Shown: positions 14,842-24,400 of the stretch, in pieces
Layout: each line of letters begins with the position of its first letter
Numbering within the stretch: position 1 is the stretch's first letter
Source of the DNA: Nitrospirales bacterium
GTDB taxonomy: Bacteria; Nitrospirota; Nitrospiria; Nitrospirales; UBA8639
Length of the DNA: 42,061 bases
Assembly (NCBI GenBank): GCA_021603905.1
Contig: BQIU01000031.1
Location: 1-42,061 of the forward strand
Reading direction: 5' to 3'
Notes under the pieces: model-generated
What the model was told of the DNA's origin: nothing
Databases searched by the model: none
The model's input: the letters and a program-made list of their open reading frames with translations, nothing else
Translations under genes and position numbers: made by a program

Positions 14842-17301
14842 TTATTTCCAGGCTGGAGTCATGTCTCCAGATGAATCTTTCCAATAGGGGATCCAGACAA
14901 ACGTGACCAACTTGAGAGAAATATTAGTTTTCTTGAGCCTGACAGTGAAGGATTCAAGAGTTCCGGCCTGTTGTTCCCATTGGGAGGCTAGAGTGTCTTT
15001 GTCCTCTTGGAATTGGTTGTTGAGATCGAGAAGTCGTTGTTGTAAGGCTTCAACTGTGTCGCCAGCTCGTGCGACATCCTTGGCTTCTTTCATTGAGCGT
15101 CCCACGCCGCGAATGGCTGATGTTGCTCGGCCCACAGACGATCGACTGACAGTTTTTCTTCCAAGAAATGCCGATAACAAGGTGGCGCCAAAGGATATGA
15201 CCGTTTGCATTTTCTGCTGCTTGGCTTGCTCCGTTTCTCGATCGACAGTCTGCTCCGCACGACGAATCCGTTCTTCAAGTGTGGTCATTTTGGGTGCATA
15301 CTTCCTTCGAAGTCGTTCGATGTCCTCGTCTCGCTGTTCATGTGCGAGTTGTTGCAACCGAATGCGAAAGTCACGTTCGGATTCGTCTGGATCCGAAATG
15401 ATTTTAAGAGCAGGGCTTTTCCATAGTTCGAGCGCCTTATGACGGTAAACCCAATTCTTAAAATCTCTCTCCCAGTTCTTGTAGTGTTTTGTGTTCCCGG
15501 CTGCTGAAGGCACTGGTGAATAGCTCACGCCTTCTTCAGGTCGTTTCTCCAGGTCATCTGGGGAAATCTCTGTCTCAATGGCATTATCCCAGTCAACAGG
15601 AATTGGGTCATCCGTAATAGGAAGAAGTACGGTGAAATCTCGTAATACGTCCAGTTTTGTTTTGCTTTGGATGTAGTGGATGGAGGTTGAAGCCAATAAT
15701 TGTGGTTGATACGTGAGGCTTGCTTCGTCAGGTTGAGACGTTCGTGTGGGAACGAAGTACTGTGAAATCTCTGGCGGTAAGACCGGTCGTTGAGAGGTCT
15801 CAATTTGAGTGTTTGGGGTTTTGGTTTTTGCTGCTTCCGTCTTGGCATGGCCTGTCGTTGTCGGGTCTTTTGTTTTCGGGAGTTGATCCTTGTATGGATC
15901 CATTAATGTTTTAATTTGCGTCCTTGTCAGTGGCCCACGTAAATAGGAGAGCGCCCAACGGGTTTCAAAAATTTCAGGCTTGTCGTCGTGAACATTGTTC
16001 ATGAGAAATACGCGACTGTCTAATCCTGAGAGGGTTTTTTGCATCTGTTTCCGATTCATCGCTTTTCCCGCTTCAGACGCGGCCCCTTCAAGGCCATCGA
16101 GGACACGTGCGATATCGCGTTCGGTTTGCAAACGGCCGATAAACCAGGTTCCTGCATTGCCGAGGCCTTTGTAATCGAGATCCACAGGGTTTTGTGTCGC
16201 CAGGACCGTTCCCACACCAAAGGCGCGTGCTTGTTTGAGCAGGGTGAGAAGTGGAGCTTTCGACGGGGGATTTTTCACAGGTGGAAAGTAGCCAAAGACT
16301 TCGTCCATATAGACCAGGGCGCGAAGGCTTGTGGTACCAGATTGAGTTCGCATCCAACTCACCATTTGACTCAACAGCATGGTGACGATGAACATACGTT
16401 CCGTGTCATTTAAATGTGCAATTGACATAATGGCGATTCGTGGCTTGCCATCGGCGGTATACAGGAGCTGATCGATGTCGAGCGGTTGTCCTTCGAGCCA
16501 CGTAGAAAATCCTGGCGCACCAAGAAGATTATTGAAGCGCATCGCAAGGGCAAAGCGATCTTTTGAGGGAAAAAACGACTCAACATCCAGGACTCCAATC
16601 TTCTGAATGGGCGGGTTTTGTAGATACCCGATGAGTTGCGCCAGGTCCAAATCTTGTCCTTGTTTCCATACATGTCCCAAAACAGTCGAAAGAAGAATGT
16701 GTTCTCGGCTCTGGAGAGGGTCGGCCTGAATGCCAACGAGGTTCAAGAGGCTGGTTGCCGTTGTACTGATCCGTTCGCTCAGGAGTTCCGTATCTTCCGC
16801 GATTGAGGTGGGAGGTGCTGAAAATGATTTCAGGATAGAGATCGGCAGGCCAGCAGTACTGCCCGGGGTGTAAATGGCAAAGTCCGCAGCATCACGTAAA
16901 CGTTTGATTCGATCTCCACTTTGATTCCATGATCGTAACCCTTTTCCCCATGTGTCGGCCTCCTGCTGGGCATACTCCACGGGTGAGAAGCCTTTTTTCT
17001 GTGCGTCGTCTTTATTCACCCATGGGAGAAAGTCTTGTCCTCTAAGTTTGGGAAATGTCAGCAATAGATTCGATAAATCGCCCTTCGGGTCGATTACCAG
17101 AGCAGGAATACCGTCAATCGCCGCTTCTTCTAATAAACCGATGCAAAGACCAGTCTTCCCGCTGCCGGTCATCCCTACACAGACAGCATGCGTCACCAGG
17201 TCCTTGGAGTCGTAAAGTAAGAGTCCCGGTTTTGGTTCCTTCTTCTCTAAGTCGAAGGGGCGCCCTAGATAAAAGGCTCCAAGTTTTTCAAAGTCTTTCA
17301 T
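14842..17301 (-). CDS. HerA/DUF87-type AAA+ ATPase with C-terminal coiled coil
   Basis: This is an 819-residue ATPase. Walker A GMTGSGKT (43-50) follows an N-terminal YLGRPFDL segment, and Walker B is LVYMDEVFGYFPP (Asp333-Glu334). A sensor-like segment follows (LLKQARAFGVGTVLATQNPV, then NAGTWFIGRLQTERD). This is the pattern of the HerA/VirB4-like clade annotated as DUF87 ATP-binding proteins. Residues from about 620 on are charged and helical (EERIRRAEQTVDRETEQAKQ), likely a coiled coil, with a short hydrophobic stretch (TVISFGATLLSAFLGRKTV) that may touch membrane. ATG 17301 is chosen over GTG 17307 because AAAGGA is well spaced from it. The relatives are common but poorly studied; DNA or protein translocation is possible, not shown. 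Confidence 0.85.
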   Translation of the reverse strand: MKDFEKLGAFYLGRPFDLEKKEPKPGLLLYDSKDLVTHAVCVGMTGSGKTGLCIGLLEEAAIDGIPALVIDPKGDLSNLLLTFPKLRGQDFLPWVNKDDAQKKGFSPVEYAQQEADTWGKGLRSWNQSGDRIKRLRDAADFAIYTPGSTAGLPISILKSFSAPPTSIAEDTELLSERISTTATSLLNLVGIQADPLQSREHILLSTVLGHVWKQGQDLDLAQLIGYLQNPPIQKIGVLDVESFFPSKDRFALAMRFNNLLGAPGFSTWLEGQPLDIDQLLYTADGKPRIAIMSIAHLNDTERMFIVTMLLSQMVSWMRTQSGTTSLRALVYMDEVFGYFPPVKNPPSKAPLLTLLKQARAFGVGTVLATQNPVDLDYKGLGNAGTWFIGRLQTERDIARVLDGLEGAASEAGKAMNRKQMQKTLSGLDSRVFLMNNVHDDKPEIFETRWALSYLRGPLTRTQIKTLMDPYKDQLPKTKDPTTTGHAKTEAAKTKTPNTQIETSQRPVLPPEISQYFVPTRTSQPDEASLTYQPQLLASTSIHYIQSKTKLDVLRDFTVLLPITDDPIPVDWDNAIETEISPDDLEKRPEEGVSYSPVPSAAGNTKHYKNWERDFKNWVYRHKALELWKSPALKIISDPDESERDFRIRLQQLAHEQRDEDIERLRRKYAPKMTTLEERIRRAEQTVDRETEQAKQQKMQTVISFGATLLSAFLGRKTVSRSSVGRATSAIRGVGRSMKEAKDVARAGDTVEALQQRLLDLNNQFQEDKDTLASQWEQQAGTLESFTVRLKKTNISLKLVTFVWIPYWKDSSGDMTPAWK

Positions 17302-17732
17302 CGACACTATCCTTTCAACTACGTTTTTTTAAAAGTTGTGATTGTCAGCGTTCTGTAGCAGCAATTTATTCAAACGCATTGCATCATAACGTACGGGTCA
17401 TTCTCAAGCTTGGACACCTATAATCGGTATAACAGAAGGCTCAAGGTCTCAGCGGAAAAATGTCTGTTGATTATTCTCACGACTATGAAAGATCGTGTCC
17501 AAGGACACCTATAATCGATATAACAGAAGGATCAAGGCACCAGCGGAAAGATGTCTGTTGATTTTTTCCACAACTTCGAGCGAGCTGAAAGATCATGTAA
17601 GCATAAGCAGAAGCTAGAACTCTATCGGCGATTCTCTACATACTTTGCAGCGTTGACAACCTGTCTTCAGTCTGTATCAAGGAGTGATGAGGCGACCTAT
17701 GAAAGGTGAGGAACCCCTCTTCTTTTTAGGCC
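17302..17732. other. Intergenic region upstream of the ATPase gene
   Basis: It holds the second tandem repeat pair (17412-17598) and otherwise nothing I can support. The ATPase promoter should lie between the repeats and 17301, but no clear hexamer pair is seen. Confidence 0.45.
17412..17598 (+). repeat. Second tandem pair of GGACAC-type repeats
   Basis: Copy 1 (17412-17500) and copy 2 (17503-17598) both read GGACACCTATAATCGnTATA, ACAGAAGG, a middle with AGCGGAAA and ATGTCTGTTGATT, and GAAAGATCGTGTCC (GAAAGATCATGT in copy 2). The ends match the pair at 12952-13129 while the middles differ, so both pairs belong to one family. The two pairs bracket the minus-strand ATPase-DUF2780-DUF2959-GlsB block. 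Confidence 0.8.
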
Positions 17733-18167
17733 TCAGGTGCTTGCGTCTAATTCTCGATGATCAGGATCATCTAGTAATGTGCAGACCACACGACGTTCAG
17801 TTCGCGGACCATCAAATTCACAGAAGAAAATGTTCTGCCAACGGGATAAGCCCAATTGACCGTCAATGACTGGAATCGTCTCCGATGGACCCACAAGGCC
17901 GGCTTTCAGATGAGAATCACCGTTGCCATCTTGGGCATCGTGGAGCCACACGCCTGGAGGAATCAGTTTGCGAAGAAGATTGACGACATCGAGGGGAACG
18001 CTGTCATCCCAATTCTCTTGAATCATCATGGCTGCCGTTGCGCCTTGTGCATAGAGGTGAATAAGTCCATTTTGTATTCCACTCTGTTCAAGAGCGGCGC
18101 GCACGGCATCGGTGATATCTATGAGTTCTTCATGCTGTGTGGATTGCAGGATGATCGTTTCTCGCAT
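17733..18167 (-). CDS. YjbQ family protein (UPF0047; secondary thiamine-phosphate synthase-like)
   Basis: This 144-residue protein carries the YjbQ core: DITDAVRAALEQSGIQNGLI, then HLYAQGATAAMMIQENWDD, then the hallmark GNGDSHLKAGLVGPSETIPV and GQLGLSRWQNIFFCEFDGPR. Members weakly replace ThiE in thiamine phosphate synthesis, but their main role is unsettled. The frame stays open to 18347, yet the ATG at 18167 (MRETIILQSTQHEELIDI) gives the usual family length, and the 60 upstream residues have no family resemblance; the ribosome-binding site at 18167 is weak. It is monocistronic as far as seen. Confidence 0.88.
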   Translation of the reverse strand: MRETIILQSTQHEELIDITDAVRAALEQSGIQNGLIHLYAQGATAAMMIQENWDDSVPLDVVNLLRKLIPPGVWLHDAQDGNGDSHLKAGLVGPSETIPVIDGQLGLSRWQNIFFCEFDGPRTERRVVCTLLDDPDHRELDAST

Positions 18168-18490
18168 GCGTGATCGTAAAGTTGAATGATTTTTTCTTGT
18201 GGGTGATAGTGCTTTAATTTGCGCACAGACGCACAACAGATATTGGAAGCTTATTGGAATGGCTATAAGCATAGCGTATTTTAGACCAATGGGAAACCTA
18301 TTTTGAGAGGTGTTTTTTGCTGGGGTTGTCTCGCCATGCCATGACATAGGCTTTTATTGTTGGAATTCTTAGCAAAAGTATCCTGATAATATTTGAGGCT
18401 GGTGAGGGAATAGGCCAAGGAATTTCTGCACGTGTTGCTAAACGTAGGCTGTTCTTATTCTGAGCCTCATTCTGATGGAGACTGTAAAAA
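18168..18490. other. Intergenic region upstream of the YjbQ gene
   Basis: About 320 bases between the divergent YjbQ gene and the DUF302 remnant. I see no repeat-family copy, terminator or convincing promoter pair. Confidence 0.4.
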
Positions 18491-18910
18491 GTGAACTTAT
18501 CTATGATTAAGCGATGTATCCATGTGAAGGTGGCTTGCTCTTGTCTCGTTCTTGTCCTAGGCTCTTGTTTGAAGGTGACTGATTTCTTTGGTGCATTGAT
18601 TTTCCGTCTATCACATTTCTCTCGGAAGGAATCACCATCATGCGTTTACCTCTCATGGCCCTCGTTTGGAAATCCTCAAGTGAGAACGCCGTTGATGCAA
18701 AATAATCAATCAATTGGACTCGACCTGCCTCAATAGTTTTTAGTATTTCAAGATCGCAAACGCCAAGTGTTTATTGCGTTTAATGATCCACAGTTCCTTG
18801 CCAAAAAACATCACCTCCAACGTGATCGAGATCCAGGAGATTTGGATGTTAGTCTGACAAATATTTCGAATGCGCTTTTGGGTCTTGCGGAAGCTGGAGC
18901 CCAACTCTAA
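18491..18910 (+). pseudogene. Broken DUF302 family lipoprotein gene
   Basis: Reading through one in-frame TAG (18734-18736) restores a DUF302 C-terminal half: FGNPQVRTPLMQNNQSIGLD then LP, stop, then FLVFQDRKRQVFIAFNDPQF and LAKKH, ending at TAA 18908-18910. Intact members read roughly FGNPxxGTPLMQxxPxxGLDLPLKxLVxxDxxGxVWxxYNDPxxL here, so the amber codon falls inside the conserved core. The N-terminal part begins with a lipoprotein-like signal (VACSCLVLVLGSC). It is too short for the rest of the domain, and the adjacent frame around 18600-18663 (IDFPS...MRLPLMALV) looks like the missing piece, indicating a frameshift near 18660. So at least two lesions are present. It sits just before the insertion sequence. 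Confidence 0.75.
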
Positions 18911-19177
18911 AAAGTTGACTTGAGGGGGGGCGTAAGTTTCATGAAGACGAAGAGTTTTCTTTCCCATGCATTTGTATGCACTGAAGACCTGCCTTGACGT
19001 TCTATCAAAAGACCTCAGCACTGTCGGAAGCTTGGAATTAAATATATTATATATTCACCCTCTTTCGAACTGCATTTTCTTGAACTTTTCGTAGACTTCA
19101 TGGTCATCGTTGAATTGGCATCAGTTAGCCTTGTATTGGTCCTTGACACTTGATGGCCAATAGGTTCTTGCCTTACT
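18911..19177. other. AT-rich spacer between the DUF302 remnant and the insertion sequence
   Basis: No gene, repeat or regulatory site is supported here; a TTAAATATATTATATATTC stretch lies near 19037. Confidence 0.4.
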
Positions 19178-20434
19178 TAAGGGCATCTCTAAAAACCCCT
19201 GACACGCGGACGCTGCTTTGCGATACTCCCCCCAAGGAGGATTCTTCTATGTCGACACCACGCCAACTCAGCTTTTTCGATCTTGCGACTCGCTACCAGG
19301 CCCTCAGTCAGCACGGTGACCCTTTGGACACCTTGGCGTGCCATGTGCCCTGGGAAACCTTTCGCTCAGCTCTTGAAGCGGTGCTCCATCGGTCGAAGCG
19401 AGAGAAGGGAGGGCGACCTCCCTTTGATGCAGTCCTCATGTTCAAAATTCTCATCCTCCAAAGCCTCTATAATTTGTCGGATGATCAAACCGAATATCAG
19501 ATTCGTGATCGACTGTCCTTTATGCGGTTCTTGGGGCTCGATCTGGATCAACGGATTCCCGATGCCAAGACCATCTGGCTGTTTCGCGAAACCCTGCCCC
19601 AGGCGCAGGTGGTGGCAACCCTGTTTGCCCAATTTGAAGCGTACTTGGCCGAGCACGGCTTACAACCGCGGGGTGGCCAATTGCTTGATGCCTCCCTGGT
19701 TCCCGTGCCCAAGCAACGCAACTCCCGGGAGGAGAACGCCACGATCAAAGCGGGAGACTGCCCCGCAGAGTGGGACGAGCAGCCCAACAAGCGCCGGCAG
19801 AAAGACACGGAGGGCCGATGGACGAAGAAGCATGGGGGCCAGTCACTATGGGGACAAGAATCATGTGAATGTCGATAAGAAACACAAACTGATTCGCCCG
19901 TATGCCGTCCCCGATGCGGCCATACATGACGTCAGGTGCTTGAGGACGTCTTGCTCCCCGCCGAAGCGGGACGCGAGATTTGGGCGGACGCGGCCTATCG
20001 GGCAGTGGAGATTGAAACGCAGCTCAAGGCCAAACGCCTGCGCTCCAAAATTCACTACAAGGGGGCCAGCAACAAGCCCCTCACGGCTCAACAGAAGACT
20101 CACAATCACGCCCGCTCACGCATTCGGGCCCGTGTCGAACATGTGTTTGGTCACCAGGTGATCGCGATGGGGGCAAGCTGATTCGCACGATTGGCTTCCT
20201 GCGAGCCCGGGCAAAGATCGGGCTGAAGAATTTGACGTACAACTTGCGGCGCTTTCTGGTTCTCACGAGGCCCCGGAAGATTCAGGGCGCGTAAGAAAGC
20301 GGGAAGGAGCAAGCCTCTGACGAAAACGTCACTCAGATGCCTGCTTCTTTTTCAGCCAACCCCATTGTAAAAACGGATAGGCCCGCAACCGAGACGATGG
20401 CAGCCAAAGTCGCGGGTTCTTAGAGGTTCCCTTA
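19178..20434 (+). mobile_element. IS5-like insertion sequence, degenerate
   Basis: Left end TAAGGGCATCTCTAAAAACC (19178 on) and the reverse complement of the right end, TAAGGGAACCTCTAAGAACC (20434 backwards), form matching terminal inverted repeats about 1.26 kb apart around an IS5-type transposase. The interior is clearly more GC-rich than both flanks. I could not fix a target-site duplication by eye. The transposase is frameshifted, so this copy is probably immobile by itself. Confidence 0.85.
19249..20294 (+). pseudogene. IS5 family transposase, three frameshifts
   Basis: Start at ATG 19249 with AAGGAGG 8 bases upstream. Residues read MSTPRQLSFFDLATRYQALS, then the IS5 N-terminal helix-turn-helix region (GGRPPFDAVLMFKILILQSL), the first catalytic Asp (GQLLDASLVPVP), then after a frame change HYGDKNHVNVDKKHKLIRPY, then after another the second Asp (EIWADAAYRAVE) and the Glu region (RSRIRARVEHVFG), and after a third LIRTIGFLRARAKIGLKNL to TAA at 20294. 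Breaks fall near 19835, 19935 and 20170. The first and third lie in GGGGG runs, so sequencing or assembly indels are possible. If real, the gene is dead. All three DDE residues survive across frames. Confidence 0.85.
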
Positions 20435-21452
20435 TATGTTTGACGATTATCAGAGTAATCTTTTGCCATGGCGATGACGAAATTGACTGAGGCAACCCTT
20501 TCGCTAGCGAAGCATGAAGTGCCTTGTTTCGATTTAACTTGTGGGAATTGTTTGAGGCGATTTCAGTTAAATCTGAGAATAAACGGCATTCTCTCGTAAC
20601 ATTCCAGAATTACCATATGCAGGCCACTTCATCACAAGGCATTCATATTCTCTAATTATGAGAATCGTGAAATGACGAATATGGTTTATAATAATTTCAG
20701 ATTATTACTAATTATCCTGGATTTTCTCTAAGGTGTCTATTGATTCTGTCGGCAGTAATTGTCACAATTGATCATCCCCCTTTTAAAAAAATAATCGTCA
20801 CTGGGTGACGATATATATCTATATATTGGATGGGCCTGTGTGAATATGGCGAGATGACGTTCACCAAGAGTGGAATGGTCGTCTCATTATTATGGCATTT
20901 GATGGTGTAGATATATATATGTAAAGCGTTGGTGATACGGGCCAACCTGATGAAGACTGAGGTATGCAATTGAAGCGAGGAAAAGGGAGTTGAGCTAGTG
21001 TTGGTGCTATGAGGTCGATGTGCTCGTATTTTCTATTTATACGATTTTATCTTCTAATTTCATAAAATCGACTTCCATAACGTTTGAACAGTCCCTGAAG
21101 CTTAACATTCATCCCGCAAGACCTTCGACTCTCTTGACCGTATTTCAGCCCTTATAGAAATAGTCGCAACATTCTATTTGGGTTCTCAAGATCCCGCCCA
21201 GGTTTCCTGTCTCATTTTTCCAACGACTAGTCTTGATGGTTACTCCTCTATGGGGTTGAGCCTCTGATGGGTTTCTGCGTTCAATAGGGTTATCAGTACG
21301 TGTTTCTGAATTTCAGAACCTTGTATGTTGTTTAATATTTTATCATTGGGCCGATGGGTATTTAATGTCCACTAGACTTATAGATTTCTGTTTGATCGCT
21401 TCAGCCTCAGAAATAACTTAGTTTACTGGAGATTTTGAGGTTTCACGTTGCC
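20435..21452. other. 1-kb AT-rich region upstream of the megasynthase genes
   Basis: No gene is supported. It contains low-complexity TATATA tracts (about 20811-20826 and 20910-20922), a perfect 9-bp hairpin CGATTTTAT/ATAAAATCG (21042-21050 and 21062-21070), and a palindrome TTCTGAATTTCAGAA (21304-21318) about 135 bases before the first start. The megasynthase promoter and any operator should lie here, but no hexamer pair at good spacing is convincing. Confidence 0.45.
21304..21318. promoter_or_regulatory. 15-bp palindrome upstream of the NRPS operon, possible operator
   Basis: TTCTGA-ATT-TCAGAA is a perfect 6-bp inverted repeat with a 3-base centre, in the leader of the first megasynthase gene. 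The same TTCTGA...TCAGAA half-sites occur inside the 38-bp palindrome at 2528-2565. An operator role is inference. Confidence 0.3.
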
Positions 21453-24400
21453 ATGAAGTCCTACCCACTATCCTCCTTGCAATTGGGGATGCTGTCTCAT
21501 CACTTGGCTCACTCAAAGTCTGGTGTAGACGTCGAGCAGATATTTTGTACCTTAAATGAACCACTTGATTGTCTCGCATTTGAGCGGGCATGGCAGAGCA
21601 TTGTTGCACGTTATTCGATTTTGAGGACACGTTTCGAGTGGGAAAATAGGCAGGACCCTATTCAAATTGTCGACTCCGTCGTCAAGATTCCTTTTCAAAT
21701 TCACGACTTTCAAGGAGTGCAAATATCTGATCATCCTAGGGCATTCGAGGAAATTCGTCGCCAAGATCGTCTCGAAGGGTTTAATTTGGCAAAAGGACCG
21801 TTGCTGCGCTTGTCAATCTTTTGCTCAACCGACACGCGCTTCTACATCTTATGGACAATTCATCATATGTTGTTGGATGGCCGGTCTATACGAATCGTTC
21901 TCCAAGAGGTATTCAAGGTTTATGAATCTTTTTTGGAGCAGCGATACGAATTAGACGTTCCAGAACCTCGCCCGTTTGCCGACTTCATCCAATGGTTAGG
22001 TGACCAAACATTTATCAATTCTGAAACATTTTGGCGTAACAACCTAAATGGATTTGCGACTCCCACGCCAATCCCTCTTGCTGGTCCGTCATTGCATCAG
22101 CAGCCTCGAGTTTATAAATCGACAGAAGAGCAGGTCTTGTCGTTAGAAGTGACGAGTTCTCTCGAGCACTTCTCGCATATTCATCACATTACTCTTAACA
22201 CACTCATCCAAGGTGCGTGGGCAATTTTATTATCTCGTTATAGCGGTGAAGATGATGTGGTGTTTGGAGTCACACGTGCATGTCGCAAGTCGTCATTGTT
22301 GGAGGCAGATGGGATGGTAGGACTTTTCATTAATAGCTTGCCATTCCGTGTGCAAATCTCCCCACATCAATTGTTGCTTCCCTGGTTGAAAAGCATTCGA
22401 GCATTTAATGTTGAACTTCGTGAGTATGAGCATACACCGTTGTCCCATATCCATTCATGGAGTGAGGTGAATCCGGGACTACCGCTATTCGAAACGCTCG
22501 TAGTCTTTGAAAATTATGACCTTGACACAGCATTACGGTCTCAAGGTGGTCGCTGGCTTCAAAGAAAATTTGAATATTTTGGACAAACGAATTTTCCCCT
22601 CACGCTTATCGTTTCTGCTGATCGTCAATTACTGATGAACGTAGAGTACGACCCTATGAGGTTTGAGAAAGAATCTATTCAGCAGATGCTCAAGCACATG
22701 GAAATCTTGTTGACAGGCATGATGGGTAATTCTTCTGGGTGCGTTCTAGATATTCCAATGCTCACAAGCCGTGAGCAGGACTTTTTGTTGACGAGACATC
22801 ACTCGGTTCTTAAGCCAGTTGTCGCCGTAGACCATCTTCATGGACAGTTCGAAAAGCAAGTGCAAGAAACCCCTGCAGCGATTGCGGTGACTTATGAGCA
22901 GGAACACCTTACCTACTGGGATCTGAATATTCGAGCCAACCAATTAGCCCATTACTTGATCGAACAAGGAGTGCAGTCAGGCACCTTTGTTGCCCTGGCC
23001 ATCGAACGTTCTTTGAGTATGCTCATTGGTATTCTCGGAATTCTCAAAGCTGGGGGTGCCTATGTTCCCGTCGATCCGCAGAATCCTCAAGAACGGATTC
23101 TCTTCATTCTTGATGATGTGAAGGCTCCCTTCGTATTGACTTCTAAACAGACGGAAATAGATTTCTCGGGAATTCAAACGCAAGTCATTCGAATGGAAGA
23201 TGCACAGGGAGAAATTTCGGAATGTTGTGAAACAAATCCGTGTGTTCCGCTAACGCATGAAGATCTTGCTTACATCATTTTCACGTCTGGCTCCACAGGT
23301 AACCCTAAAGGAGTCATGGTTTCTCATGCGAATGTGAGTAGGCTCTTTCGTGCCACGCAAGATTGGTTTGGCTTCAATGAAAATGACGTATGGACATTGT
23401 TTCATTCTTATGCATTTGATTTTTCTGTTTGGGAAATCTGGGGTGCGTGGTTGCATGGTGGTCGACTGGTCATTGTCCCGTATTGGGTAAGCCGGTCTCC
23501 CGAACTGTTTTATGATCTACTTTTGCGTGAGCGAGTGACCGTACTCAATCAAACTCCCACGGCCTTTACGCAATTGATTCAAGTTGATCAAAGCAAAGAG
23601 AAGCGAGAAGGCCCGGCTCTTCGGTTTATAATTTTCGGTGGAGAGAAGTTGGAGTTTCACTTGTTGCTCCCTTGGGTAGATCGTTACGGAGATCAACATC
23701 CGCAATTAGTCAATATGTACGGAATTACAGAAACAACGGTCCATGTCACTTACCGTCCTATCTACGCTGAAGAATGTCGATCTTCTTCAGGGAAAAGTCT
23801 GATCGGAAGGCCGCTTCCTGATTTGCAGATTCACTTATTAGACAAATACAGACGGCTCGTGCCAGTCGGGGTTCCTGGAGAAATGTATATCGGAGGTGAA
23901 GGAGTTGCTCGAGGGTACCTGAACCAATCTGAATTGACGAGAGAGCGATTTTTTTTTAACCCATTTAGCCGTGATTCACGCTCGTATCTGTATAAGTCCG
24001 GGGATCTCGCACGTTGTTTACTGAATGGCGATATCGAATATCTTGGTCGGTCAGATCGCCAGGTGAAAATTCGAGGATTTCGGATAGAACTAGGAGAAAT
24101 CGAAGCAGCCCTCTTTCAGATTCCATGCGTCCGTCAGGCTGTTGTATTGCTAGATGATGATGGGGTGGGCGAGAAACGGTTAGTTGCTTATCTAGAACTG
24201 GGTGACGTCATTACTCCAGATCTCGGTGAGGTGAACGAGTTCCTCAATCATCGATTGCCAGGGTATATGGTGCCATCTTTATTCGTGGTCCTCAAGGAAA
24301 TTCCTTTGACAGTTAATGGCAAGTTAGATCGGCATGCGTTGGCCCAGTCGCAGGGGATACATCTCAATAGACGGAGAGGGCGTGTTGCACCACGCTCTCA

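Noticed and set aside
18168..18347. N-terminal 60-residue extension of the YjbQ protein
   Set aside because: The family has its usual length from ATG 18167; the extension shows no homology and no start signal.
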